Shown: positions 9,982 through 19,648, counted from the stretch's first letter. The stretch: 64,000 nucleotides of DNA from Acetobacteraceae bacterium (GCA_947474705.1 CANJJS010000006.1:1-64000); one strand, 5' to 3'. The notes: generated by a model from the letters alone, not told the origin. Numbers and translations: made by a program.

Positions 9982-12900
9982 TCAGGCCAGGCGGCGCAGG
10001 TCGAGGGTGCGGGGGTGTTCGCGGGAGCGGGCGAGGGTGGGTTCGGGCATGGTGCCCGGTGTGTGACCGAAGGGGAAGAATCGGGCGCGGCGGCGGGCTT
10101 CGGCTTCGTTGGCGTTGACGGGCCGGTGGTCGTAGTGGCGTCCGCCGGGGTGGGCGACGTGGTATGTCATGCCGCCAAGCGAGCGGCCGGTCCAGCGGTC
10201 GAACACGTCGAAGATCAGGGGCACCTGCGGCCCCACGGTGGGGTGCAGGGCGCTGGGCGGGTTCCAGGCCTTGAAGCGGACGCCGCCGACATACTCGCCC
10301 TCCCGCTCCGTGGCGTTCAGCGGCACGGCGCGGCCGTTGCAGGCGAGGACGAAGCGTTCCTCGACCCAGCCGGCGACCCGGGCCTGCACGCGCTCGACGG
10401 AACTGTCGACGTAACGGACGGTGCCGGAGGCGCCGGTTTCCTCGCCCAGCACGTGCCAGGGTTCCAGCGCGGCGCGGAGTTCGACCTCGGCGTCGTGGAC
10501 GGGGACGGACCCGATATGGGGGAAGCGGAAGGCGAAATGGGGCGCGAACCAGGCGGTGTCGAGGGCGTGGCCGCGGGCGTGGAGTTCGTCGAGGGCATGG
10601 GAAAAATCGCGCTCGACGTAGTGGGGCAGCATGAAGTCGTCGTGCACGCGGGTGCCCCAGCGGATCAACTGACGCTCGTAGGGGTGTTCCCAGAAGGCGG
10701 CGACGGCGGCGCGCATGAGCAGCATTTGCGCGGCGGCCATGCGGGTGCCCGGCGGCATTTCCAGCGCCCGGAATTCCACCAGGCCGCGGCGGCCGGAGGC
10801 GGAATCGGGCGTGTAGAGTTTGTCGATGCAGAACTCGGTCCGATGCGCGTTGCCGGTCATGTCCGTGAGGATGTTGCGGAAGAGGCGATCCGTCATCCAG
10901 GGCGGCACGCTCTGTCCGGCCTGAATTTGCGAGAAGGCGATTTCCATCTCGGCGAGACTGTCCTGGCGTGCCTCGTCGATACGCGGGTGCTGGCTGGTCG
11001 GCCCGATGAACTGGCCGGAGAACAGGAAGGACAGGCTGGGGTGGTTATGCCAGAATCCCAGCAGCGACTTCAGCAGATCGGGACGGCGTAGGAAGGGCGA
11101 ATCCTCGGGCCGGGCGCCGCCCATGACCACGTGATTGCCGCCGCCGGTGCCGACATGGCGGCCGTCAAGGTCGAATTTCTCCGTGGCGAGGCCGCACAGG
11201 CGGGCTTCCTCGTAGAGTTCCTCGGTCTGTTGGACCTGTTCCGGCCAGGATTTCACCGGGTGGACGTTGACCTCGATGACGCCGGGGTCGGGGGTGACGG
11301 AGAAGGTGGTCAGGCGCGGGTCTTCCGGCGGCAGGTAGCCTTCCAGCACGACCGGGCGTTTGGTTTCGGCGGCGGTGTCCTCGATGGCGGCCAGCAGGTC
11401 GAGCCAGTCTTCCAGCGCGAACAAAGGCGGCAGGAAGATGTGGAGTTTGCCCTCGCGCGGTTCGACCGCGAGCGCGGTGCGGACGACATCGGGTTCGCCC
11501 CGCCCGGCGACGGGGAGTTCCTGCGCGACCGGGCGAAAGCCTTCGATGCCGGAACGGGTCTGAGGTTCCTCGCGCCGGGACCGGCGGAGAAAGGCCTGGT
11601 GCGGGGGAAGCGGGTCGCGCGGCGCGAAGGGATCGGGCGCCATGTCGGCGTCCACTGGCGTGTCGCCCGCCCAGGGGAGGGCTTCCAGGGGGAGGCGGAG
11701 GCCGATGGGGGAGTCGCCGGGGATGAGGAACATTTCGCCGCCGCGAAAAAACCAGCGGCCGGATTGCCAGCGCCGCGTGCCCGACTCGAGGACACGGCGC
11801 AGCGGCAGCACGCTGCCTACGATCGCATGCGGTCCCTGGCCGAACACTTTCGCGAGGCGGGCGCGTTCCAGTTCGTCGCCCAGTTTGGAGTCCTCGGCGA
11901 TCACGTTCGCGGGCAGGCGGTGTTCGCGCCAGAGATAGTAATGCGTGTCCTCGCGCGCGGGGATGACCAAGGCGGGATCGACCTGAAGCCGTTCGGCGAG
12001 GCGCCCGGCGAAGTCGGCGGCGCCCGCGGGGGTGACGTTATCCTTGAAGGGTTCGGTGGCCAGCAGCGATTCGTCGCGCCAGACCGGTTCGCCATCGGCG
12101 CGCCACAGGCAGTGGAACGCCCAACGGGGGAGTTGCTCGCCGGGGTATTGTTTGCCCATGACGTGCTGGAGCGCGGCGCCTTTGGTCCAGCGGGTCTGGA
12201 GGCGGCGGAGCAACCGGTCGGCGTAGCGGCGTTTGGTGGGGCCGGTGGCCTCGGTGTTCCACTCGGGCGCGTCGAGGTCGGTGGCGGAGACGAAGGTGGG
12301 TTCGCCGCCCATGGTCAGGCGGGTGTCGCCCTTGGCCAAGGCGCGATCGACGGCGGCGCCTTTGTCCAGGATCGCCCGCCACTGCGCCTCAGTGTACGGT
12401 TTCGTCACGCGCGGGGTTTCCAGCACGCGGGTCACCGACATCTCGAACCCGAACTCGGTTTCGCATTTTTCCACCATGCCGCTGATCGGCGCGGCGGAGG
12501 TCGGGTCGGGGCTGGCGGCCAGCGGGATATGGCCCTCGCCCGCGAGCAGGCCGGAGGTCGCGTCGAGTCCGATCCAGCCCGCGCCGGGGAGGTAGACCTC
12601 GCTCCAGGCGTGCAGATCGGTGAAGTCGGCGATGGGACCTTGCGGACCGTCCAGCGGCCGGACGTCGGGGGCGAGCTGGATCAGGTAACCGGAGACGAAA
12701 CGGGCGGCGAAACCCAGATTGCGCGCCAGTTGCACCATGAGCCAGGCGGAATCCCGGCAGGAGCCGCGGCCGAGCGTCAGCGTTTCCTCGGGCGTTTGCA
12801 CGCCGGGCTCCATGCGCACGACATACTCGATGCGTTCTTGCACAAGCTGATTCAGTTCCGTCAGCATCGTGACGGTGTGGCGTGCGGCGCGCGGGATTTC

Positions 12901-13296
12901 CGCGAGCAGCTTCGTCAGCGCCGGTCCGGGTTTATCGGCGCGCAGGTACGGGCCGAGCTCGTGATCCAGCGCGGGATCGTAGGCGAAGGGCCAGGTCTCC
13001 GCCTCCGGTTCCAGGAAGAAATCGAACGGATTGATCGTCACCATGTCCGCGACGAGATCGACGGTCACATCGAAATGCGTCACCCGCTCCGGAAACACCA
13101 CGCGCGCCAAATGATTGCCCTGCGGGTCCTGCTGCCAGTTCAGAAAATGCGGCTTTGGCTCGACCCGCAGTTCGTACGACAGGATCGGCGTCCGCGCGTG
13201 CGGCGCCGGGCGGAGCCGGATGGTTTGCGGACCCGGTTGCACCAGCCGGTCGTAGCGGTAAGTGGTGCGATGCGTGAGGGCGACGTGCAGGGGCAT
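9982..13296 (-). CDS. transglutaminase-like / DUF2126 family protein
   Basis: 1104 residues, the usual size of this two-part family. The N-terminal 280 residues are a transglutaminase-like module: Cys180 in GRGSCRDSAW, His229 in DLHAWSEV and Asp245 in IGLDATSG form the expected triad. The remaining 800 residues are the DUF2126 region, with GGEPTFVSATD, VNVHPVKSWPEQ, the GTGGGNHVVMGG motif and HNHPSLSFLFSGQF; this part has been proposed to be a COOH-NH2 ligase-like fold. ATG 13296 (MPLHVALTHRTTYRY) is chosen because upstream in-frame codons lack homology. It is first in the minus-strand set with the ATP-grasp/alpha-E and transglutaminase genes. Confidence 0.88.
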   Translation of the reverse strand: MPLHVALTHRTTYRYDRLVQPGPQTIRLRPAPHARTPILSYELRVEPKPHFLNWQQDPQGNHLARVVFPERVTHFDVTVDLVADMVTINPFDFFLEPEAETWPFAYDPALDHELGPYLRADKPGPALTKLLAEIPRAARHTVTMLTELNQLVQERIEYVVRMEPGVQTPEETLTLGRGSCRDSAWLMVQLARNLGFAARFVSGYLIQLAPDVRPLDGPQGPIADFTDLHAWSEVYLPGAGWIGLDATSGLLAGEGHIPLAASPDPTSAAPISGMVEKCETEFGFEMSVTRVLETPRVTKPYTEAQWRAILDKGAAVDRALAKGDTRLTMGGEPTFVSATDLDAPEWNTEATGPTKRRYADRLLRRLQTRWTKGAALQHVMGKQYPGEQLPRWAFHCLWRADGEPVWRDESLLATEPFKDNVTPAGAADFAGRLAERLQVDPALVIPAREDTHYYLWREHRLPANVIAEDSKLGDELERARLAKVFGQGPHAIVGSVLPLRRVLESGTRRWQSGRWFFRGGEMFLIPGDSPIGLRLPLEALPWAGDTPVDADMAPDPFAPRDPLPPHQAFLRRSRREEPQTRSGIEGFRPVAQELPVAGRGEPDVVRTALAVEPREGKLHIFLPPLFALEDWLDLLAAIEDTAAETKRPVVLEGYLPPEDPRLTTFSVTPDPGVIEVNVHPVKSWPEQVQQTEELYEEARLCGLATEKFDLDGRHVGTGGGNHVVMGGARPEDSPFLRRPDLLKSLLGFWHNHPSLSFLFSGQFIGPTSQHPRIDEARQDSLAEMEIAFSQIQAGQSVPPWMTDRLFRNILTDMTGNAHRTEFCIDKLYTPDSASGRRGLVEFRALEMPPGTRMAAAQMLLMRAAVAAFWEHPYERQLIRWGTRVHDDFMLPHYVERDFSHALDELHARGHALDTAWFAPHFAFRFPHIGSVPVHDAEVELRAALEPWHVLGEETGASGTVRYVDSSVERVQARVAGWVEERFVLACNGRAVPLNATEREGEYVGGVRFKAWNPPSALHPTVGPQVPLIFDVFDRWTGRSLGGMTYHVAHPGGRHYDHRPVNANEAEARRRARFFPFGHTPGTMPEPTLARSREHPRTLDLRRLA

Positions 13297-13487
13297 TTTT
13301 TGACTCTGGCGAGGGATCGTCGCGGTTATGTTGCGCCGCACAATCGCGGTATGCAAGTGGCGGATTCCAAGCGGCTCATCCAACGCCTTTTCGGCAGCGG
13401 CGGCGAGCCCGCCTGACCGCGCGCGCCAAGGTGACAGCCGCCGCGCGATCCCGTATGGCCACGCCCCAACGTTGATCGATTGTCGCG

Positions 13488-14885
13488 ATGGCGCAGGCCG
13501 AGCTTACCACGCATCAGGACGGATTGCCTCCCAACCAGCGGCTGGCCGCCATGGTCGCGGTGGCGATCGCCGTCAGTATTTCCGTTCTCGTCGGCTCGAT
13601 CGCCAATGTCGCGCTCCCGACGATCGCCCATGACCTGGGCGTCACCCCCGCCGAGTCGATCTGGGTGGTGAACGCTTACCAGCTCGCGGTCACGGTCTCC
13701 CTGATGCCCTGCGCCTCTCTGGGCGACGTTTATGGACACCGGCGCGTCTACGCATGGGGGCTGGTGCTTTACACGCTGGGGTCGCTGCTCTGCGCGATCG
13801 CGCCCTCTTTGAACTCGCTGATCGCGGCCCGGGTGCTGCAAGGTCTTGGCGGCGCCGGAATCATGAGCGTCAATGGCGCGCTGATCCGCTTCATCTTCCC
13901 CCGCGCGCAACTGGGCCGGGGCATCGGATACAACGTGCTGACGGTCGCGGCGTCCTCGGCGGCGGGGCCATCGGTGGCGGCGGCCATCATGGCGGTGTCG
14001 TCGTGGCCCTGGCTGTTCGCGGCACAGGTGCCCTTCGGCGCGGTGTCCCTGTGGCTGTCGCTGAAATACCTGCCGTACACCCCGGCGTCCGGGCACAAAT
14101 TCGACCCCAAAAGCGCCGTTCTCAATGCCATCGCGCTGGGAACTTTCATCCCGGGCCTCGATGCGCTCGGCCGCGGTGGATCGAAGGCGATCGCCGCCGT
14201 CCAAATGGGCATCGGCGCCATTGTCGGCACGGTCTTCGTGCGGCGGCAACTGACGCTGCGGGCGCCGATGCTGCCGGTGGATTTGTTCGCGCGGCCGGTG
14301 TTCGCGCTGTCCGTCGCCACGGCGGCCTGCGTGCACGGGGCGCAAATGATCGCGCTGATCTCGCTACCATTTTACTTCCAGTATGTCGGCGGCATGTCGC
14401 CGATCCAGATCGGCGTGCTGATCACGCCCTGGCCCGCGGTGCTGGTGATCGTCGCGCCGATCGCCGGCCGGCTCGCCGACCGGTATCCCGCCGGGCTTTT
14501 GGGCGGGCTGGGCCTGTCGGTGATGACCGGCGGACTGCTGCTGGTGCTGTCGATGCCGGCGGACGCGGGGTGGTGGAACATCGCCTGGCGGCTGGCGATC
14601 TGCGGCACCGGCTTCGGCTTCTTCCAGGCGCCCAATAACCGCCTGATCATCGGCAGCGCGCCGCCGGACCGGGTGGGCGCGGGCAGCGGCATGGTCTCCA
14701 CCGCCCGCCTGATCGGCCAGACGACCGGCAGCGCCCTGGTCGCCGTGGTTCTGGGTTTGACTCACGACCGGCCGGACGCGGTGGCGTTCGGGACCCATGC
14801 CTGTATCGCGATGGCGGCGGGTTTCGCGGGGCTTGGCGCCATCCTCAGTTGGGCGCGGTTGAAGCCGGGGAAACCGGGCGCGTAA
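13488..14885 (+). CDS. MFS drug-efflux transporter, DHA2 (EmrB/QacA) type
   Basis: 465 residues with about 14 hydrophobic segments, an inner-membrane proton antiporter probably exporting drugs or metabolites. Typical DHA2 marks are a first helix with SVLVGSIANVALPTIAHDLG, then WVVNAYQLAVTVSLMPCASL, motif A-like GDVYGHRRVYAWG and the motif C-like VLQGLGGAGIMSVNGALIR. No membrane-fusion partner (EmrA-like) is adjacent, and no regulator gene is beside it. It is divergent from the DUF2126 gene, with 191 bases between. Confidence 0.9.
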   Translation: MAQAELTTHQDGLPPNQRLAAMVAVAIAVSISVLVGSIANVALPTIAHDLGVTPAESIWVVNAYQLAVTVSLMPCASLGDVYGHRRVYAWGLVLYTLGSLLCAIAPSLNSLIAARVLQGLGGAGIMSVNGALIRFIFPRAQLGRGIGYNVLTVAASSAAGPSVAAAIMAVSSWPWLFAAQVPFGAVSLWLSLKYLPYTPASGHKFDPKSAVLNAIALGTFIPGLDALGRGGSKAIAAVQMGIGAIVGTVFVRRQLTLRAPMLPVDLFARPVFALSVATAACVHGAQMIALISLPFYFQYVGGMSPIQIGVLITPWPAVLVIVAPIAGRLADRYPAGLLGGLGLSVMTGGLLLVLSMPADAGWWNIAWRLAICGTGFGFFQAPNNRLIIGSAPPDRVGAGSGMVSTARLIGQTTGSALVAVVLGLTHDRPDAVAFGTHACIAMAAGFAGLGAILSWARLKPGKPGA

Positions 14886-15024
14886 GCCGGTTGTTCACGA
14901 CGGCCGAGACGACCGAAGAACGCCGGCCGGACAGGCGCCCCGGCCTTTGCGACGGGGGAGAGAGCTTCTCGCCCATTCGATCCTCCCGCCGGGGGCAATC
15001 GCGAACCATTCCCCCCGCAGGGTA

Positions 15025-15942
15025 TCACGGTAACCGCGCCAGCCGCTCCCCCAGCAGATCGAAAAACCCGTCCCCGTCCAGCGTCTCCAGCACCGTCGCG
15101 TTGAACGGATCGCCGGTGCGGTTCCAGCGGTCGATCGCGGTCCGGCCCCGCCCGATGCCAGGCCCCAGATCGACGCGCGCCGAGCAGGTCCGGGCGGTGA
15201 ACAACGACGGCTGGATCAGCCAGGCGATCGCGCAGGGGTCGTGCAATGGCGGGGCGGGCAGGCGGCGGGACCGGGGCACCGTCGCCTGAATGTCGCATAC
15301 GGTCTGGAGGCAGCGCCCGCCCCCCCGCGCGCGCAACGCCGCCAGCCGTTCCGGCGTCGCCAGCGCCTGGGCCGTCAGTTCCAGCGTGGCGAAAACCACC
15401 GGACGGCCACAGGCCAGAAGCACGGACAGCGCCTCGGGATCGTTCAGCGCGTTGAACTCGGCCGCCGGGGTCGCGTTGCCCTCGGCCCATGCCCCGGACA
15501 TGAGAACGATCGAGGCGACGTTGGCGGCCAGCGCCGGTTCCGTCGTCAACGCCAGCGCCAGGTTGGTGACGGGCGCGATACCAACCAGGGTCACCGGTTC
15601 GGGCGAGGTCCGCAGGATGCGCCGGATCGCGTCCGCCGCGAGTTCCGGATGCGGCGCGCCGCCATCCGGCAGCGCGATGCCGCCGAGACCGTCGATGCCA
15701 TGCACCCGCGGCTCGTTGAAGAAGGCACCGAGAATGGGGCGGTCCGCGCCCTTATGGACCGGCACTTGCGATCCGGCGAGCCGTGTCAGCGCCAGCGTAT
15801 TCGCCAGGGTCCGGTCCAGACCCACATTGCCGCCCGCGACCGTGATCGCCAGCACATCGAGTTCCGGCGACGCCAGCGCGAGCAGCACCGCGAACGCGTC
15901 GTCCGTGCCTGGGTCGCAGTCGAGAACGATCGGGATGGGCAT
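15025..15942 (-). CDS. nucleoside hydrolase (inosine-uridine preferring type)
   Basis: 305 residues. Hydrolyses the N-glycosidic bond of ribonucleosides to ribose and base in the cytoplasm. The calcium-binding signature DCDPGTDDAF is at residues 8-17 (Asp8, Asp10, Asp14 and Asp15). TVAGGNVGLDRTLANTLAL and the HDPCAIAWL segment near 225 are also family marks. It lies 63 bases downstream of fabH on the same strand, an unusual neighbour for the fatty-acid block, so it may be a read-through addition. The base specificity cannot be told. Confidence 0.9.
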   Translation of the reverse strand: MPIPIVLDCDPGTDDAFAVLLALASPELDVLAITVAGGNVGLDRTLANTLALTRLAGSQVPVHKGADRPILGAFFNEPRVHGIDGLGGIALPDGGAPHPELAADAIRRILRTSPEPVTLVGIAPVTNLALALTTEPALAANVASIVLMSGAWAEGNATPAAEFNALNDPEALSVLLACGRPVVFATLELTAQALATPERLAALRARGGGRCLQTVCDIQATVPRSRRLPAPPLHDPCAIAWLIQPSLFTARTCSARVDLGPGIGRGRTAIDRWNRTGDPFNATVLETLDGDGFFDLLGERLARLP

Positions 15943-16005
15943 CGGAAAGCTCCGGAAAGCCGCGCGGGGAACAGCCCTCGCGAGCGGCGGAAACCAGCGG
16001 CCGCG

Positions 16006-16974
16006 TTACATCCGGACCAGCGCGGAGCCCCAGACCAGGCCGCCGCCCAGCGCTTCCAGCAGGACCATGTCGCCCGGCTTGATCCGTCCGTCCTGGCAGG
16101 CTTCGTTCAACGCGAGCGGCACCGACGCGGCGGACGTATTGGCGTGGCGGTCCACCGTGACCACAACCCGCTCGGCCGCCAAACCCAGCTTGCGGCCCAT
16201 GCCGTCGATGATCCGCTGATTCGCCTGATGCGGCACCAGCCAGTCGATGTCGGCGCGGGTGAGGTTGTTGGCGTTCAGCGCCTCGTCCACCGCCTCGGCG
16301 AGCCGGGTGACGGCATGGCGGAAAACCTCGCGCCCGTTCATGACGAGGTGCCCAGGCTTGCCGCGCTGGCCGACCGCGCCATCGACGTAAAGGATATCGC
16401 CCAGAGTGCCTTGGGCGTGGAGATGGGTGCTGAGGATGCCGCGATCCGTGCCGCTTCCGTCGCCCGCCCGCAAAAACACCGCGCCGGCGCCGTCGCCGAA
16501 CAACACGCAGGTGCCGCGATCCTCCCAGTTCAAAATCCGCGAATAGACCTCGCTGCCAATGACCAGCACACCCTTGGCCTGCCCCGCGCGGATCATCCCA
16601 TCGGCCACGGACAGCGCGTAAATGAACCCGGCGCAGGCCGCCGCGACATCGAACCCGAATCCGCCTTTGACGCCCAGCGCCGCCATGACCCGCACGGCGG
16701 TGGACGGAAAGGCCTGATCCGGCGTGCTGGTCGCGAGAATGACCGCGTCCACGTCCGCCACCTCCGCACCCGCATGCGCCAGCGCCGCCCGCGCGGCCTC
16801 GGTGCCCATGAAGGTCGCGGTCTCGTGCGGACCGGCGAAATGGCGCTGTTTGATGCCGGTGCGCTCGCGGATCCATTCGTCGGAGGTATCGACGGTGCGC
16901 GCCAGCTCGTCGTTGGTGACAATGCGCTCGGGGAGATAACCGCCTGCACCGGCGAGAATGGAACGAATGGGCAT
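16006..16974 (-). CDS. fabH: 3-oxoacyl-[ACP] synthase III
   Basis: 322 residues. Starts type II fatty-acid synthesis by condensing an acyl-CoA with malonyl-ACP. The KAS III triad is clear: Cys114 in VAAACAGF, His249 in WLVPHQANQR and Asn279 in HANTSAAS. The N-terminus SILAGAGGYLPERIVTNDEL and the DEWIRERTGIKQRH loop are standard. ATG 16974 is chosen because homology begins there; codons further upstream read through the plsX end. It is third in the rpmF-plsX-fabH order that is conserved across Proteobacteria, 43 bases after plsX. Confidence 0.97.
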   Translation of the reverse strand: MPIRSILAGAGGYLPERIVTNDELARTVDTSDEWIRERTGIKQRHFAGPHETATFMGTEAARAALAHAGAEVADVDAVILATSTPDQAFPSTAVRVMAALGVKGGFGFDVAAACAGFIYALSVADGMIRAGQAKGVLVIGSEVYSRILNWEDRGTCVLFGDGAGAVFLRAGDGSGTDRGILSTHLHAQGTLGDILYVDGAVGQRGKPGHLVMNGREVFRHAVTRLAEAVDEALNANNLTRADIDWLVPHQANQRIIDGMGRKLGLAAERVVVTVDRHANTSAASVPLALNEACQDGRIKPGDMVLLEALGGGLVWGSALVRM

Positions 16975-17017
16975 CGATTGTCCGGCCGGGGTGTTCGGGG
17001 TGACGAGGGAAAACGGG

Positions 17018-18085
17018 TCAGGCGGTCGCGAGTCGGCGATCCCCTTCGTTTTTGTCCCCTCCGCTGCGCTTGTCCAGCCCGATACGCGCGAGATCTTCGC
17101 GGATATGGTCGTTGAAGCGGTGCACGACCATGTCCATGGCCACATCGACCGCGTGCGCGAAGCCCTTGGCATCCGTGCCGCCGTGCGATTTCACGACCAC
17201 CCCGTTCAGCCCGACCATGACCGCGCCGTTATAGCGCCTCGGGTCGAGCCACTCCCGCAGCCGGTCAAGGCCGGGACGCGCGAGCAAATAGGCGATCTTG
17301 GAGGCGATCCCGCGGGTAAACACCTGACGCAGCAACTCGCCGATCAACTTCAGCGCGCCTTCGCCGGTCTTCAGCGCGACATTGCCGGTGAACCCGTCTG
17401 TGACGACCACGTCGGTGGTCCCCGCCGTGATGTCGTGACCCTCCACGAACCCATGGAACCGGGGACCGATATGGCTGGCGCGCAGAATCTCGGCGGCCTG
17501 GCGGACGGTGTCGTCGCCCTTCATCTCCTCGGCGCCGACATTAAGAAGGCCGATCGAGGGGGCGGTCAGGCCGAGCACGGTGCGCGCGAAGGCATCGCCC
17601 ATGATCGCGAACTCGACGAGGTTGCGGACATCGCAGCGCACATTCGCCCCGAGATCGAGCATCACCACGTCGCCGCGCGCGGACGGCGCGATGCCCGCCA
17701 TGGCGGGACGGTCGATCCCCGGCAGCGATTTCAACACGATCTTCGCCAGCGTCAGCAGCGCGCCGGTATTGCCCGCCGAGACCAGACCGGCGGCTTCCTT
17801 GTTGGCGACCGCGTCGATGGCGAGCCGCATTGACGACTGGCGGCTGCGTAGCGCCACTGTCGGCTTCATCTCGTTGGTGATGGTCTCGGCCGCGTGGCGG
17901 ATGGAGCAGACCGCCTTGGCGCGCCGGCGTTTCGCCAGCGCGCCGGTCAGCACGCTCTGATCGCCGAACAGCAAAAACCGCGCCTTCGGATGACGCTCGG
18001 CGGCCAGTTCCAGACCGTCGAGCACCATGTCCGGCGCGTTGTCGCCGCCCATGGCGTCAATCGCCAGGGTGTACGAGCCGCTCAA
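17018..18085 (-). CDS. plsX: phosphate acyltransferase PlsX
   Basis: 355 residues. Converts acyl-ACP to acyl-phosphate, the donor for PlsY in phospholipid synthesis; peripheral membrane protein. It has the N-terminal IAIDAMGGD-type signature (LAIDAMGGDNAPDMVLDG), VSAGNTGALL at about 103-112 and VVTDGFTGNVALKTGEG. The start is a TTG at 18085: no in-frame ATG precedes the conserved AIDAMGG block, and out-of-frame ATG codons upstream give no homology. No strong Shine-Dalgarno sequence is visible, so initiation may be weak or coupled to rpmF. It lies 58 bases downstream of rpmF. Confidence 0.96.
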   Translation of the reverse strand: MSGSYTLAIDAMGGDNAPDMVLDGLELAAERHPKARFLLFGDQSVLTGALAKRRRAKAVCSIRHAAETITNEMKPTVALRSRQSSMRLAIDAVANKEAAGLVSAGNTGALLTLAKIVLKSLPGIDRPAMAGIAPSARGDVVMLDLGANVRCDVRNLVEFAIMGDAFARTVLGLTAPSIGLLNVGAEEMKGDDTVRQAAEILRASHIGPRFHGFVEGHDITAGTTDVVVTDGFTGNVALKTGEGALKLIGELLRQVFTRGIASKIAYLLARPGLDRLREWLDPRRYNGAVMVGLNGVVVKSHGGTDAKGFAHAVDVAMDMVVHRFNDHIREDLARIGLDKRSGGDKNEGDRRLATA

Positions 18086-18143
18086 GGCCAGGAGAACTTG
18101 CTGGAGGCGCTCATGCGCGCAAACGCCTCGCGCGGTCCGGAAT

Positions 18144-18347
18144 TCAGATCCGGACGGCGTGCTGGAGCGTCTTACCCGCGGCGACCACTTCCCGGCCGTC
18201 GTAGTGACCGCAATGGCTGCACACGTGGTGCGGGCGCTTCAGTTCGCCGCAGTTGCCGCATTCGTTGTGCGCTTCCGTGGGCAGAGCCTGATGGCTGCGC
18301 CGCATGCCCGCGCGGGAGGGCGACGTCTTACGTTTCGGAACAGCCAT
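18144..18347 (-). CDS. rpmF: 50S ribosomal protein L32
   Basis: 67 residues, component of the large ribosomal subunit. It starts [20 protein letters not shown], the L32 signature. Four cysteines at 30, 33, 43 and 46 (CGNC...CSHC) make it the zinc-ribbon (C+) form rather than the cysteine-less paralogue used under zinc starvation. First gene of the rpmF-plsX-fabH block, so its promoter should lie in the 18348-18460 region next to repeat copy B. Confidence 0.97.
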   Translation of the reverse strand: MAVPKRKTSPSRAGMRRSHQALPTEAHNECGNCGELKRPHHVCSHCGHYDGREVVAAGKTLQHAVRI

Positions 18348-18463
18348 GCTACCAGGTCCTTCTTCCTCGGGTTAAAAACCCGGAATACGTGTGAGCCGCG
18401 CCGTCTAGCAGAGAGGTTCTGGCGCCGCAAGGCGGATATCGCCGCGGGCCTGAGCCCGGTGGA

Positions 18464-18694
18464 AGCCCCAGGGCTTCGCCCCGGACCCCACGGGGGCGCT
18501 GCCCCTCGACCCCGCCAAGGCAGGGCCTTGGATGCCAACTCCTTGGGGGAGAGGATGAAGGGGGGCCTACACGGACGTTGAAACGTCGTGGATGGCCCCC
18601 CTTCATCCTCTCCCCCAATTAACCGGGTCCAGGGCCCCCGCCCTGGTGGGTTCGACGGGCAACGCCCTCGCGGGGCCCGGGGCGGAGCCCCGGT
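18464..18694. repeat. modular palindromic repeat, copy B
   Basis: Occupies the 407-base divergent gap between rpmF and the PEP-mutase family gene. The central hairpin has perfect 25-bp arms, 18543-18567 and 18594-18618 (TTGGGGGAGAGGATGAAG plus GGGGGCC). The 26-base loop contains an inner GACGT-TGAA-ACGTC hairpin. The right flank, AATTAACCGGGTCCAGGGCCCCCG, matches the left flank of copy D in reverse complement, so B and D form one subfamily in opposite orientation. Outer modules are GGGCTTCGCCC and GGGGCGGAGCCCC hairpins. Confidence 0.85.
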
Positions 18695-18754
18695 CTTTCC
18701 TCCGCCCCTCCGCCCGGATACGCTCGCGTCAACCTTAAAGTGGGAGAGAACGCC

Positions 18755-19609
18755 ATGCACTGGACAGATCGCCGCGAACGCTACCGGGAAGTCATCGGTG
18801 GCAACGAATGCATTCACCCCGGCTCCGTCTTCGACGCGATTTCCGCCCGCATCGCCGAGGAAATCGGCTTCGAGGTCGGGATGTTCGCCGGGTCCATCGG
18901 CTCGTTCTCCGTGCTCGGCGCGCCCGATCTGATCGTGCTGACGCTGACCGAATTCGCCGCGCAGGCTTATCGCATCAATCGCGCGGGCAAGCTGCCGCTG
19001 ATGGTCGACGCCGATCATGGCTACGGCAACGCGCTGAACGTGATGCGCACGATCCAGGAGCTGGAAACAGCGGGGGTCGCGGGCATCATGATCGAGGACA
19101 CGGTGCTGCCGCGCACCTTCCGCGAAAAATCGCCCATGCTGATTTCGCTCGAGGAAGGCATCGGCAAAATGCGCGCCGCTTTGGCCGCGCGCGAGGACAA
19201 ATCCCTCACCATCATTGGCCGCACCTCGGCGGCGCAGATCGCGGACTGGAAGGAAGCGGTCAAACGCGCCAAGGCTTACGAGAAAGAAGGCGTCGACGCG
19301 ATGTTCTTCGCGGGCGGCATCACCAGGGAATTGCTGGAAGCGTTGAAGGCCGAGGTCAAAATCCCGATCATGCTGGGCGGCGGAGTCGCGGGCATGGACA
19401 AGGCGTATCTCGGTTCCATGGGCGTGCGAATCGCGTTGCAGGGGCATCAGCCCTTCTCGGCCGCGGTGCAGGCCGTCTACGACACGCTGAAGGCACTGCG
19501 CGACGGAACCAAACCGTCGGACCTGAAAGGGATCGCCTCGGCGGAGCGGATGGAGAAAGTCACCCGCGCCGGAGATTACAAGACCTGGACCGAGAAGTTC
19601 CTCACCTGA
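18755..19609 (+). CDS. isocitrate lyase/PEP mutase family enzyme (oxaloacetate decarboxylase-like)
   Basis: 284 residues of the PEP mutase/isocitrate lyase superfamily, TIM-barrel enzymes that make or break C-C or C-P bonds of 2-oxo acids with Mg2+. The metal and substrate loop MVDADHGYGNALNVMRTI and the GIMIEDTVLPRTF strand are visible. The sequence is closest in character to the oxaloacetate decarboxylase branch, since the KKCGH-type lyase loop of isocitrate lyase is absent. ATG 18755 is used with GGGAGAG 7 bases upstream; an in-frame GTG at 18740 is less likely. It is a single-gene unit ending in a strong hairpin. Confidence 0.85.
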   Translation: MHWTDRRERYREVIGGNECIHPGSVFDAISARIAEEIGFEVGMFAGSIGSFSVLGAPDLIVLTLTEFAAQAYRINRAGKLPLMVDADHGYGNALNVMRTIQELETAGVAGIMIEDTVLPRTFREKSPMLISLEEGIGKMRAALAAREDKSLTIIGRTSAAQIADWKEAVKRAKAYEKEGVDAMFFAGGITRELLEALKAEVKIPIMLGGGVAGMDKAYLGSMGVRIALQGHQPFSAAVQAVYDTLKALRDGTKPSDLKGIASAERMEKVTRAGDYKTWTEKFLT

Positions 19610-19618
19610 ACCGCCTTC

Positions 19619-19648
19619 GGGCCTCCGCGCCGCGTGTCGCGGAGGCCC
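19619..19648 (+). terminator. strong hairpin after the PEP-mutase family gene
   Basis: Perfect 11-bp stem GGGCCTCCGCG/CGCGGAGGCCC with an 8-base loop, 10 bases after the stop codon. It lacks a T-run, as many terminators in GC-rich alphaproteobacteria do. It separates this gene from the glycan operon that starts at 19755. Confidence 0.6.

Noticed and set aside
11131-13416. 761-residue plus-strand open frame opposite the DUF2126 gene
   Set aside because: No domain is recognisable, and the minus strand holds an intact transglutaminase triad and the DUF2126 core over the same bases.
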